From Hydrogenophaga intermedia (GTDB lineage Bacteria > Pseudomonadota > Gammaproteobacteria > Burkholderiales > Burkholderiaceae_C), in assembly GCF_000723405.1 (NCBI RefSeq), contig NZ_CCAE010000023.1, positions 1 through 64,000 of the forward strand: a stretch of 64,000 nucleotides of DNA, in the 5' to 3' direction. Both the position numbers and the translations under genes were made by a program. The notes under the pieces are model-generated. The model ran no database searches and had not been told where the DNA came from. It saw only the letters and a list, made by a program, of their open reading frames with translations. Shown piece by piece: positions 51,294-61,348 of the stretch. Position 1 is the first letter of the stretch. Every line of letters starts with the position of its first letter.

Positions 51294-53048
51294 TCAGAAG
51301 TTCAGCCGCAGGATCGCCTTGCGAGGGTCCTCGCTCAGTGTGAGCATGCCCTGGCGCAGCCATTCGAGGTGCGCGCCCGCGTCCTGGGCAAGCTCGCCCT
51401 TGGCATCGGGCAGGAGCGCCGCCACCACACGCAAGCGCAGCGTGGTGCCCGCCGGCAGGCGGGGCGAAGGGCGCAGGCCGTTGGCCACCAGGCTGGTGGC
51501 GGTGTGCAGCACCTGTTCGTTCTTCACGGGGCCTTCCATCAGCAACGCGAAGCTGTCGTCGTCCATGCGCGCGGCGATGTCCACGTCGCGCGCGACCGAG
51601 CGCAGCTGAGAGGCCGCAATCACCAGCGCGCGATCGGCGATCTCGCGGCCATGGCGCTGATTGATCTCGGCGTGGTTGTCCAGGTGCACCAGCAGCACCG
51701 CGCCCTGGTGCCCGTATCGCTCGGCGCGCACCAGGCTGTCGTGCAGGCGCTGCAGGAAATGCGGGCGGTGCGTGAGCCCGGTGAGCGGTTCGGTGCGTTC
51801 CAGCGCCAGCGCCCGCACCTGGGCCTCGTGCTGCAGTTGCGAACGCTGCAGCAGCGCGTAGATGAGGATGGGAGCTTCCATCGCCGCCGCGATGACCATG
51901 CCGTACTGCGACAGGAAGCCTGAGGAAATCAGGTTGAAGTTGCGCATCACGGGCAGGGCGGCGGTCACCAACATGGGCAGCATGCCCACCACGAACCAGC
52001 GGATCCAGGTGTCGCCGCTGCGCCAGGCCTTCCAGAGCATGGCGGCGACCACCGCCATGCAGATCGCGACCAGTGCGGTGAGGGCCTGCAGGCTGAGCGG
52101 GCTGGGCAGGAGTTGATCCCACACGATGCCGGCCAGCCACAGCGGCGCCAGCAGCAGGCATTGCCGGTCCAACATGCGGCCGATGCGCCGTGGCTGGGCC
52201 ACCTGGCGCACGAACATCATGGCCACCAGGCCCAGGAGCGGCAGAAGAATGAATTCGGCCTCCTGGTTCCAGCGCGCCAGGCCTGGCCACAGGAACTGCC
52301 CGGCCACGCCCAGCGACGCGGCGAGCGACAAGCCCAACAAGGTGATGTACAGGGCATACGCGGCAAAGGCTGCGTCGCGAAAGACCACCATGTTGACCAG
52401 TGCCACCAGCGTCAGCAGCATGGCCATGCCGAAGTAGGCGCCGAGCCCGAACTGCTGATGGATGCGCTGCTCCCGCAGGCTGTTGTGGTCGTGAAGCTGG
52501 AACACGCCCGAGAAGGGCACCCTCGCGTGCTCAACCCGCACCCAGTAGCGAACGGTTTCGTCGGGTCTCACGTCCAGGCTGAAGACGGGGTAGCGGTCGG
52601 GGTTGGCCCAGTCGCGCACGGGCAGTCGGTCGCCAGCGCGCTGCACGCGCCATTGGCCCTGGCTGTCACGGTAGTAAAGCTCGATGGCATCGGTGCCCGA
52701 CCGCGCCAGCTCGAGTTCCCAGTGCACATCGGTGTTTCGCATCAGTACGTCGAAGCGCAGCCACAGAGCGGCGTGATCATCGAGTCGCACCCGGTCGCCC
52801 GCGCGATGCAAGCGCCAGGGCCGCTCATGCAGCCCCGACGCGATCTCCTCGATGCCCAGCGAGCCGCTGGCGTCCACCAGTTGGAGGCTGCGACCGGCCA
52901 AGGGAATGGTGGCGCGGCGCTGGTCGAGCACGATGGGCCCGTCGTTGGTGGACGCGGCCGGGTCGGAGGCGAAAGCGAGGGAGGAGAACAGGGCCAGGCA
53001 CAGGCCCAAGGCAGCGCTCAGGCGCCGCCACAAGGAAGCAGAAGGCAT
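51294..53048 (-). CDS. 7TMR-DISM sensor with degenerate GGDEF domain
   Basis: Membrane protein of 584 residues. A signal peptide (LCLALFSSLAFAS) precedes a periplasmic 7TMR-DISMED2-like domain (about 40-190) and seven hydrophobic segments (190-410). The C-terminal GGDEF domain begins near EPLTGLTHRPHFLQRL. The GGDEF motif itself reads Asp-Asp-Asp-Ser-Phe (AARMDDDSFALLMEG, about 493-498), so cyclic-di-GMP synthesis is unlikely; a regulatory or GTP-sensing role is more probable. No EAL domain. ATG 53048 is preceded by a perfect hairpin and CACAAT 8 bases upstream. Confidence 0.85.
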   Translation of the reverse strand: MPSASLWRRLSAALGLCLALFSSLAFASDPAASTNDGPIVLDQRRATIPLAGRSLQLVDASGSLGIEEIASGLHERPWRLHRAGDRVRLDDHAALWLRFDVLMRNTDVHWELELARSGTDAIELYYRDSQGQWRVQRAGDRLPVRDWANPDRYPVFSLDVRPDETVRYWVRVEHARVPFSGVFQLHDHNSLREQRIHQQFGLGAYFGMAMLLTLVALVNMVVFRDAAFAAYALYITLLGLSLAASLGVAGQFLWPGLARWNQEAEFILLPLLGLVAMMFVRQVAQPRRIGRMLDRQCLLLAPLWLAGIVWDQLLPSPLSLQALTALVAICMAVVAAMLWKAWRSGDTWIRWFVVGMLPMLVTAALPVMRNFNLISSGFLSQYGMVIAAAMEAPILIYALLQRSQLQHEAQVRALALERTEPLTGLTHRPHFLQRLHDSLVRAERYGHQGAVLLVHLDNHAEINQRHGREIADRALVIAASQLRSVARDVDIAARMDDDSFALLMEGPVKNEQVLHTATSLVANGLRPSPRLPAGTTLRLRVVAALLPDAKGELAQDAGAHLEWLRQGMLTLSEDPRKAILRLNF

Positions 53049-53050
53049 GG

Positions 53051-53072
53051 GGAGCGATTGTGCAATCGCTCC
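53051..53072. other. Perfect 9-bp hairpin before the GGDEF-like gene
   Basis: GGAGCGATT (53051-53059) and AATCGCTCC (53064-53072) pair with a GTGC loop, between the rpoH stop and the start codon. Without a T run it is not a standard terminator. It may mark the rpoH mRNA 3' end or block translation starts. Confidence 0.45.
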
Positions 53073-53079
53073 GGCCGGA

Positions 53080-54036
53080 TCAGGCGTAGGCGGCGAGCGC
53101 CTTGCGCATCTTTTTCATGGCGGCCACCTCGATCTGGCGAATGCGCTCGGCGCTGACGCCGTACTCGGCGGCCAGTTCGTGCAGCGTCATGCCGCCCGAA
53201 CCGTCGTCGTTCACCTGCAGCCAACGCTCGCTCACGATGCGGCGCGAACGCTCGTCGAGCTCGCTCAGGGCGCGTGCCACGCCCTCGGTGGCGAGCTGGT
53301 CGCGCTGCGCGGACTCGATCATGGCGGTGGGCTCGTGCGAGCCGTCGGCCAGGTAGGCAATGGGACCGAAGGCGTCGTCGCCGTCGTCACTGGGCGCGGG
53401 GTCAAGCACCACGTCGCCGCCCGACAGGCGCGTTTCCATCTCGCGCACCTCTTCGGGCTTGACGTTCAGTTCGCGCGCCATCAGACCGATCTCGGCGTCG
53501 CTCAGCACCTCGCGGTGTGTGTCGCCGTCGGCGGCCTCGGCGCGCAGGCCTTGCTTGCGTGAGCGCAGATTGAAGAACAGCTTGCGCTGGGCCTTGGTGG
53601 TGGCCAGCTTCACCATGCGCCAGTTCTTCAGGATGTACTCGTGGATCTCTGCCTTGATCCAGTGGATGGCGTAGCTCACCAGGCGCACACCCTGGTCGGG
53701 GTCGAAGCGCTTGACGGCCTTCATCAGGCCCACGCTGCCCTCCTGGATCAGGTCGCCGTGGGGCAGGCCGTAGCCCAGGTACTGTCGAGAGATGGAGACC
53801 ACCAGACGCAGGTGCGACATGACCAGGCGGCCGGCGGCCTCCAGGTCGTTGTGATCGCGCAGGCGGCGCGCCGCGTCCTGCTCCTCTTCCAGGCTGAGCA
53901 TCGGCAGGCGGTTTACGGCGGAGATGTACGCATCCAGATGGCCCAGCGGCGGCAGCGTGAGCGCGCGGCTCCAGGAACCGGCCACGGCCAGATCGCTGCT
54001 CGGCGCAGCGGCCACGGGTACAAGCGAATGGGTCAT
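53080..54036 (-). CDS. rpoH: RNA polymerase sigma factor RpoH (sigma-32)
   Basis: Heat-shock sigma factor of 318 residues. Region 2 reads GDLIQEGSVGLMKAVKRFDP, the RpoH box is QRKLFFNLRSRKQGL, and region 4.2 contains GVSAERIRQIEVAAMKKMRKAL. The start ATG 54036 follows GAGGAGATC. A perfect CIRCE element covers the promoter, so HrcA is likely to repress rpoH, linking the two heat-shock systems. The frame is open to 54144 upstream but the family start is MTHSLVP. Confidence 0.96.
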   Translation of the reverse strand: MTHSLVPVAAAPSSDLAVAGSWSRALTLPPLGHLDAYISAVNRLPMLSLEEEQDAARRLRDHNDLEAAGRLVMSHLRLVVSISRQYLGYGLPHGDLIQEGSVGLMKAVKRFDPDQGVRLVSYAIHWIKAEIHEYILKNWRMVKLATTKAQRKLFFNLRSRKQGLRAEAADGDTHREVLSDAEIGLMARELNVKPEEVREMETRLSGGDVVLDPAPSDDGDDAFGPIAYLADGSHEPTAMIESAQRDQLATEGVARALSELDERSRRIVSERWLQVNDDGSGGMTLHELAAEYGVSAERIRQIEVAAMKKMRKALAAYA

Positions 54037-54065
54037 GGATGATCTCCTCGGGGTATCGAACAAGA

Positions 54066-54095
54066 ATATTAGCACTCGCTTGGAGGGAGTGCTAA
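54066..54095 (-). promoter_or_regulatory. Perfect CIRCE operator over the rpoH promoter
   Basis: TTAGCACTC (54069-54077), 9 bases, GAGTGCTAA (54087-54095) match the HrcA operator consensus exactly. On the minus strand TTAGCA (54095-54090), 18 bases and TAATAT (54071-54066) form a promoter inside the operator, placing HrcA directly on the polymerase site. Confidence 0.9.
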
Positions 54096-54220
54096 GGCGG
54101 AAGTTCCATTCACTCCAGTGGTCGTGGGGTATGTTTGCGATCACTCACTTTTTTGCAGATGAAGTGGTGCGGTACATGGATTGCCCGATGAGATTTCCTT
54201 TCAATTCAAGGAGATACGCC

Positions 54221-54406
54221 ATGGCGAAGTACGGCCCCAAGGCATCGGAGAAGGTCGAGAAAGCGGTGCACGAGATGAAGGAAGGCAAGCTCCGGTCCAG
54301 TTCGGGCAAGAAGGTGACCAGCCGCAAGCAGGCGGTGGCCATCGGGCTGTCCGAGGCGCGTGAGGCCGGTGGCAAGGTTCCGCCAGCGCCGGACAAGAAG
54401 CGTTAG
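54221..54406 (+). CDS. Small basic DUF6496-like protein
   Basis: 61 residues, mostly charged: MAKYGPKASEKVEKAVHEMK, then GKLRSSSGKKVTSRKQAVAIGLSEAR. It fits the DUF6496 pattern (a Lys-rich helix and a GKKVTSRKQA motif) of unknown function, perhaps nucleic acid binding. AAGGAGATACGCC precedes the ATG. Oriented away from rpoH across a 184-base gap. Confidence 0.8.
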   Translation: MAKYGPKASEKVEKAVHEMKEGKLRSSSGKKVTSRKQAVAIGLSEAREAGGKVPPAPDKKR

Positions 54407-54497
54407 GGAGCGGTGAGGCCCCGCGCAGCGGTTTGCGGGGGGCAATGCAGGGGCGTAGGATCGGCCGCTTGCTGAGCTTTCCCGGAGACGACGAGGC

Positions 54498-55370
54498 ATG
54501 CCACGCGAACCCGAACGAGACGACAACTCCCGCCTTTCCCTGTACCTGTTCGCGCTGCTGGTCCTGGCCGTGGCCGGCTACTTCGGCTGGCAGTATTACC
54601 AGTCCCGGCAGGCGCAGCCCGCCCCGGAACCCGAGCCGGTGGCGACCGCACCGGTCGTTCCCCCGGCCCCGGGCGAGCCGGCGGCGCCCGCCATCCAGCA
54701 CCCGGTGGAGCCCCCGGCCGCCGAGCCAGCGACAGAGCCGACACCCCTTCCCGCGCTGGCCGATGCCGATCCCTACGTGGGTGACCGCCTCGGCGAACTG
54801 CTGGGCCGCCCCAACGTGCTGCGCTTCCTGCAGTTGGAGGGCTTCGTGAAGCGCACGGTGGCCACGGTAGACAACCTGGGCCGCTCGCACGCGCCGGTGC
54901 TGGTGTGGCCGGTCAACCCCACCCCGGGGCAGTTTGCGTCGGTCAAGGGGGCCGACGGCGCGGCCGAGACCATCCACCCCGACAACGCCGCGCGCTACAC
55001 GCCCTTCGTGCGGTTCGTCGAATCGGTGGACACGGGCCAGGCCGTGGCGCTGTACCGCCGCCTCTACCCGCTGTTCCAGCAGGCATACGAGGAACTGGGC
55101 TTTGGCGGTCGCTACTTCAACGACCGCCTGGTGCAGGTGCTGGACCAACTCATCGCCACGCCCGTGCCCGCCTCGCCGCCGGCCGTGGTGCTGGTGGAGG
55201 TGAAGGGCGAGGTGGTCTCCACCCGGCCCTGGGTGCGCTACGAGTACGTCGACCCCAAGCTGCAAGCGATGTCGGCGGGCCAGAAGATCCTGCTGCGCAT
55301 GGGTGCGGACAACCAGCGCCGCGTGCAGGCCAAGCTGGTGGACATTCGCGGTCGCGTCGCGCGGCGCTGA
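54498..55370 (+). CDS. DUF3014 domain membrane-anchored protein
   Basis: 290 residues: an N-terminal membrane anchor (LYLFALLVLAVAGYFGWQYY, 15-34), a Pro/Ala/Glu-rich linker (40-90), then the DUF3014 domain (PNVLRFLQLEGFVKRTVATVDNL, TPFVRFVESVDT, GFGGRYFNDRLVQVLD). Function unknown; predicted periplasmic. GAGGC precedes ATG. Next to pcp but separated by 31 bases with its own -10-like box. Confidence 0.82.
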   Translation: MPREPERDDNSRLSLYLFALLVLAVAGYFGWQYYQSRQAQPAPEPEPVATAPVVPPAPGEPAAPAIQHPVEPPAAEPATEPTPLPALADADPYVGDRLGELLGRPNVLRFLQLEGFVKRTVATVDNLGRSHAPVLVWPVNPTPGQFASVKGADGAAETIHPDNAARYTPFVRFVESVDTGQAVALYRRLYPLFQQAYEELGFGGRYFNDRLVQVLDQLIATPVPASPPAVVLVEVKGEVVSTRPWVRYEYVDPKLQAMSAGQKILLRMGADNQRRVQAKLVDIRGRVARR

Positions 55371-55389
55371 GGCGCCGGGCCGCGTGGGG

Positions 55390-55395
55390 TAGATT
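55390..55395 (+). promoter_or_regulatory. -10-like box 6 bases from the pcp start
   Basis: TAGATT, then GGCGCG, then ATG. No Shine-Dalgarno; possible leaderless start. No clear -35. Confidence 0.4.
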
Positions 55396-55401
55396 GGCGC
55401 G

Positions 55402-56073
55402 ATGCCCGCCCGCCAACGCCCGACCTCCCCGCCGTCCCCCACGGTGCTGCTCACCGGTTTCGATCCCTTCGGCGGCGCGTCCGTGAACCCGAGCTGGCAG
55501 GCCGTTCAGGCCCTGCACGGCGAACACCTGCTGGACCACGCGGTGGTGGCGGCGCAACTGCCCACCGTGTTCGGCGAATCGCTGCGGTGTCTGACGGCTC
55601 TGCTCGACGAGCACCGGCCTGCGCTGGTGATCTGCGTGGGCCAGGCCGGGGGGCGCGGCGCCATCTCTCTGGAGCGCGTGGCCATCAACGTGGACGACGC
55701 ACCCATCGCCGACAACGCGGGTGGGCAGCCCATCGACACACCTGTGCGGCCGGGCGCGCCCGCCGCCTACTTCACCGGCCTGCCGATCAAGGCCATGCTG
55801 GCCGAACTGCGGGCGGCCGGCATCGCGGCCGAGGTCTCGCAGACGGCCGGTACCTTCGTCTGCAACCACGTGTTCTACGGCCTCATGCGCACGCTGGCCA
55901 CCCGCCGCACCTTGCGCCACACCCGTGGTGGCTTCGTGCACGTGCCCTGGTTGCCCGAACAGGGCACGCCCAGCATGGCGCTGGACGACATCGTGCGTGG
56001 CCTGCGGCTGGCCGTGCAATGCGCGCTGCGGGTGCGGCAGGACGAGGCGCTGGCGGCGGGCGCCACGCACTGA
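55402..56073 (+). CDS. pcp: Pyroglutamyl-peptidase I
   Basis: Cysteine peptidase (family C15) that removes N-terminal pyroglutamate. 223 residues; GFDPFGGASVNPSW near the N-terminus; catalytic Glu91 in ISLERVAIN, Cys154 in GTFVCNHVF and His180 in GFVHVPWLP. All three catalytic residues are present. It converges with the small gene at 56080. Confidence 0.93.
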   Translation: MPARQRPTSPPSPTVLLTGFDPFGGASVNPSWQAVQALHGEHLLDHAVVAAQLPTVFGESLRCLTALLDEHRPALVICVGQAGGRGAISLERVAINVDDAPIADNAGGQPIDTPVRPGAPAAYFTGLPIKAMLAELRAAGIAAEVSQTAGTFVCNHVFYGLMRTLATRRTLRHTRGGFVHVPWLPEQGTPSMALDDIVRGLRLAVQCALRVRQDEALAAGATH

Positions 56074-56079
56074 ATCGCT

Positions 56080-56403
56080 TCAGGCCTGCCACACGCCGAA
56101 ACCGGCCGAGCGCAGGTCGATGGCGACCTCGATCTCCTTGTCCACCGCGTCGGGGTAGCGCATGGGGTTGAAGCCTTCGTACAGGTCGGGCAGCAGCCGC
56201 AGACCGTACTTGAAGACATAGCCGTTGGACTGGATGCCGGCCTTGTGCTTGTCGAAGCGCGTGTCGGGGTCCAGGCCGGTCATGCCGACGTAGACACAGG
56301 GCTTGCCGTCCCGGTAGCCTGGATTGCACGCGCGGAACCGGGGTTCGAGCAGCACATCGGGGTGCAGCTCGATGACGTAGACGTGGTGGTGGAAGCGGGG
56401 CAT
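56080..56403 (-). CDS. Conserved hypothetical protein, GIY-YIG-like fold suspected
   Basis: 107 residues, not assigned to a named family by me. VYVIELHPDVLLEPR and CVYVGMTGLDPDTRF resemble the two strands of a GIY-YIG nuclease (the second strand reads YVGMTG), followed by DKHKAGIQSNGYVFKYG. The catalytic Arg and Glu cannot be assigned without alignment. The start used is ATG 56403 (MPRFHHHV); ATG 56430 is an alternative. Predicted cytoplasmic. Confidence 0.6.
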   Translation of the reverse strand: MPRFHHHVYVIELHPDVLLEPRFRACNPGYRDGKPCVYVGMTGLDPDTRFDKHKAGIQSNGYVFKYGLRLLPDLYEGFNPMRYPDAVDKEIEVAIDLRSAGFGVWQA

Positions 56404-56456
56404 TGGCAGAGTACCCAAAATGGGTCTCATCGGACCCCGATTGGGGCTTGTCGCTG

Positions 56457-56864
56457 TCAGAGCCAGACCTGCCCAGGCCCTGGACTGGTCTGAATGGTGA
56501 AGTCCGGCGTGCCGCCCAGCACGAAGGCCCCGAGCACCAGGCTCAGCAGCGACATGAGCAGGCTGGCCCAGAACGCCGTCCAGAAGCCATCGATCTCGAA
56601 GCCCTCCACCAGCCGCGCCACCAGCATCAGCACCACCGCGTTGATCACGAGCAGGAACAGACCGAAAGTGATCAGCGTGAGCGGCAAGGTGAGCCACACC
56701 AGCAGCGGGCGCACGATGGCGTTGGCCAGGCCCAGCAACAGGGCCGACACCAGCAAGGCGCCCGTGCTGCTGAAGCGCATGCCCTTGAACACGTGGCTGG
56801 CCACCCAGAGCGCAAAGGCGGTGAGAGCCCAGTGAAGGAGAAAGGGGGTGAGGTTGGCGAGCAT
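56457..56864 (-). CDS. Phage holin family IV-like membrane protein
   Basis: 135 residues with four hydrophobic segments (LHWALTAFALWVASHVF, GALLVSALLLGLANAIV, PLTLITFGLFLLVINAVVL, WASLLMSLLSLVLGAFVL). This is the YvlD/holin superfamily IV pattern. Despite the name such proteins are widespread in bacterial chromosomes and no phage genes are nearby, so a membrane-maintenance role is more likely than lysis. Confidence 0.8.
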   Translation of the reverse strand: MLANLTPFLLHWALTAFALWVASHVFKGMRFSSTGALLVSALLLGLANAIVRPLLVWLTLPLTLITFGLFLLVINAVVLMLVARLVEGFEIDGFWTAFWASLLMSLLSLVLGAFVLGGTPDFTIQTSPGPGQVWL

Positions 56865-56987
56865 GGGAATCGGGTGGTTGTGTGGTCTATTGATCGCTCA
56901 AAAAGCGCCGGCGACGTCAAAAGCGCGCTATTGGTTGCATTTGTGTGCATCATGCCAGCCTAAGGGATGTAACCAGGGACAAATGGC

Positions 56988-58823
56988 ATGGCCACATTGA
57001 TTCCGGCGATTGGCAGTTGCGTATCGCGCATGACCAGTGGTGAGCGGCGGCTGGCCGAACGACTCGAGCAGAAGCTCGAGAGCGATTACCTGCTCTGGTA
57101 CGACGTCCCCGTCGGTCCGAAACAGACGCACCCTGATTTTGTTGTCCTACATCCTCGCCGTGGCGTGTTGATTCTGGAGACCAAGGATTGGCGTCTGGAG
57201 TCGGTGCAGCGCGCCACGCGGCAAATGTGGGAGATCGCGCCTGAAGGGATGGTGAAGGTAGTGATGAACCCGCTCGCACAGGCGCGGCACTGTGCCATTC
57301 AGGTCGTCAATGCCCTGGAGCGCGATCCTCAACTCGTACATGCCAGTGGTCCACACCAGGGAAAGTTGGCCTTCCCTTGGGGCCACGGAGTGGTATTCAC
57401 GCGCATCACGCGCAAGCAGTTCGACGCTGCCGGCCTGAGCGAGGCCATAGAACCGCATTTTGTGATCTGTGCCGACGAGATGACCGAGGGCGTGGAAGCG
57501 GAAGCCTTTCAACAGCGCTTGTGGAACATGTTCCCGCAAGCCTTTGGCAGCAAGGCGCTGAGCCTGCCACAGCTCGATCGCGTGCGCTGGATCATGTTTC
57601 CCGAGGTCCGGGTTCCGGTGCAGGGCAAGTTGTTCAATACCGACGATGACACTGCCGAGTTACCCAGCATCATGCGCGTGATGGACCTGCAGCAAGAGCA
57701 GCTCGCGCGAAGCCTGGGCGAGGGGCACCGCGTCATCCATGGCGTGGCCGGTTCGGGCAAAACCATGCTGCTGGGCTACCGCGCAGAGCACCTGGCCAAG
57801 GCGCAGATGGCCCACGGCAAGCCCATCCTCATCCTTTGCTACAACGAGCCGCTGGCCAAGCAGCTTGCGCGTGTGATGCAACTCAAGGGCATCGCCCATT
57901 GCGTGCACGCCGTGCATTTCCACAAGTGGTGTCGTGATCAGCTCGTGGCCTATGGACAGGATTTGCCAGCACAGGGTCTATCCAGAGGTCATTTCTTCGA
58001 CGATATGGTCCAGCGCGTGATCAGCGGCGTGGACCGACGCCAGATTCCCAGCGGCCAGTACCAGGCTGTGCTCATCGACGAGGGACACGACTTTGCACCC
58101 CAGTGGTTCAAGCTTGTGGTGCAGATGGTGGACCCGAACACCAATAGCCTGCTCGTGCTCTACGACGATGCGCAGAGCATCTACGAGCGAAGCAAGAAGC
58201 GTGAAGGGGTGGGGCAATTCAGCTTCAAGAGCGTGGGCGTTCAGGCCCAAGGTCGAACCACCATTCTCAAAATCAACTACCGCAACACGCGCCAGATCCT
58301 CGAGACCGCCAGTCTGGTCGCGGCCGACCTGCTGACCGCGGAAGACAGAGATGACGACGGCGTTCCCTTGCTCAAGCCCGTGAGTTGCGGGCGGGAGGGG
58401 CAGGCCCCGCTGATCATTCGCTTGCCCACCGTGCGCGAGGAAGCACAACAGGTGGCGGAGCTATTGGCCAGTGCCCACCAGGAAGGCCATGCCTGGGCTG
58501 ATATGGCTGTCCTCTGCCGGCATTACAGCGAGATGGACATGTGCGCCAACGCCTTGCGCCAGCGTCGCCTGCCACACCAGGTGCGCAAAGGTGCGGGTAC
58601 CTTTGACCCCGCGGCCGACAGCATCAAGGTGATGACGATGCACGTGAGCAAGGGGTTGGAGTTCCCGGTGGTGGCGTTGGTCGGCGTCGGGCAGATGCCG
58701 GCCCAGGGTGAAGACGAGCGCGATGAGGCTCGGCTGTTCTATGTCGGCGCCACGCGGGCCACCCATCGCTTGATTGTTGGGGCCGGGGGCGCCGGACGAT
58801 TTGCGGTTCGCCTGGCCCCTTGA
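56988..58823 (+). CDS. NERD nuclease-UvrD helicase fusion
   Basis: 611 residues. The N-terminal NERD domain (1-180) has TSGERRLAERL, HPDFVVLHPRRGVLILETKDW with the nuclease pattern Asp50...Glu64-x-Lys66. The SF1 helicase has Walker A GVAGSGKTMLLGY (about 251-259), motif II LIDEGHDF, III VLYDDAQSIY, NYRNTRQI, V TMHVSKGLEFPVV and VI LFYVGATRATHRLIV. It is UvrD/DNA-helicase-I-like. GC is visibly lower and codon use looser than in flanking genes, and the gene is alone, so it may have been acquired. NERD helicases occur in defence islands; a DNA-repair or anti-phage role is possible but unproven. Confidence 0.88.
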   Translation: MATLIPAIGSCVSRMTSGERRLAERLEQKLESDYLLWYDVPVGPKQTHPDFVVLHPRRGVLILETKDWRLESVQRATRQMWEIAPEGMVKVVMNPLAQARHCAIQVVNALERDPQLVHASGPHQGKLAFPWGHGVVFTRITRKQFDAAGLSEAIEPHFVICADEMTEGVEAEAFQQRLWNMFPQAFGSKALSLPQLDRVRWIMFPEVRVPVQGKLFNTDDDTAELPSIMRVMDLQQEQLARSLGEGHRVIHGVAGSGKTMLLGYRAEHLAKAQMAHGKPILILCYNEPLAKQLARVMQLKGIAHCVHAVHFHKWCRDQLVAYGQDLPAQGLSRGHFFDDMVQRVISGVDRRQIPSGQYQAVLIDEGHDFAPQWFKLVVQMVDPNTNSLLVLYDDAQSIYERSKKREGVGQFSFKSVGVQAQGRTTILKINYRNTRQILETASLVAADLLTAEDRDDDGVPLLKPVSCGREGQAPLIIRLPTVREEAQQVAELLASAHQEGHAWADMAVLCRHYSEMDMCANALRQRRLPHQVRKGAGTFDPAADSIKVMTMHVSKGLEFPVVALVGVGQMPAQGEDERDEARLFYVGATRATHRLIVGAGGAGRFAVRLAP

Positions 58824-58866
58824 GGCGTGTCGGCAAGCCCCGGATGGTGGCGAGCTGACTCGGAGC

Positions 58867-60684
<1,818 letters not shown>

Positions 60685-60690
60685 GGGCGG

Positions 60691-60696
60691 ATTCTA
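60691..60696 (-). promoter_or_regulatory. -10-like box 6 bases from the glnS start
   Basis: TAGAAT on the minus strand, CCGCCC, ATG. Transcription would begin at the start codon. No clear -35. Confidence 0.45.
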
Positions 60697-60728
60697 GGGA
60701 CCCGCCAGTGCCCCCGCTCGCGCTGCGT

Positions 60729-61307
60729 TCAGCGATCCTGAGGTGCCTCGAGGCCAAGAAGCTTGTCGAGCTCCTCCACCGACCGGACCGCGCTGAGGCG
60801 GTTCAGCGGCGTCGACTCGGCTTCCACGCGATCGTCGAACTGCATAACGGATCGGGCCAGAGGGGACTGCACCACGCGATCGAGGTCGGCGGCGGAGTTC
60901 ACCACCATCAGTTGTTCGAGAAGAGTCGCGTAGGGCGACGGCGCCTGGACCTGCGCGTTGTCGACCGTTTGGCGCGCGCTCACCGTTCGCAACTGTTTTA
61001 CCGGTGGGCGCTGCGACGCCCGTTGGGGCGCCCGCGTCGGCAAAGCAGGGGAGGGGGTGCGCGTTGTGACGCCACTGCGCGACCGCGTCAGAGGTTGCGA
61101 GAGCTCTTGCGGCAGGTCTTGCTTGACCCGCGCCTTCGCCCGTTGGCCCTGGGTCCGGTTGATGCGCGGGAGTGCTCTCTGACGCCCTTGCGGAGCGGGT
61201 ACGCCAGGCGCTTCTGTCGACGGCTTGACGGTGGCGGTGTGACTTGCCGGCGTCGTCTGCTGGCCTTTGTGGGTCTTGGAGGAACTGGAGATGCGTGTGC
61301 GTTGCAT
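60729..61307 (-). CDS. Basic low-complexity protein, candidate secreted substrate
   Basis: I do not recognise a family. The 192-residue protein is very basic. Its first 40 residues are Ser/Thr/Lys/Gln-rich (MQRTRISSSSKTHKGQQTTP), followed by Arg/Pro/Gln-rich stretches (GRQRALPRINRTQGQRAKAR). A more structured C-terminus has two similar helices, SAADLDRVVQSP and RSVEELDKLLGLE. No signal peptide or membrane segment. Forty-one bases after a CesT-like acidic protein, a position expected of a type III secretion substrate; that is inference. Ends 44 bases before glnS. Confidence 0.6.
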   Translation of the reverse strand: MQRTRISSSSKTHKGQQTTPASHTATVKPSTEAPGVPAPQGRQRALPRINRTQGQRAKARVKQDLPQELSQPLTRSRSGVTTRTPSPALPTRAPQRASQRPPVKQLRTVSARQTVDNAQVQAPSPYATLLEQLMVVNSAADLDRVVQSPLARSVMQFDDRVEAESTPLNRLSAVRSVEELDKLLGLEAPQDR

Positions 61308-61348
61308 GTGGTGTGCGAGGGTGGGGTGGATGAACAAGGGTGAGGAAA

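Noticed and set aside
56457..56864. Prophage remnant because of a holin-like protein
   Set aside because: No other phage gene nearby; superfamily IV holin-like proteins are ordinary chromosomal membrane proteins.
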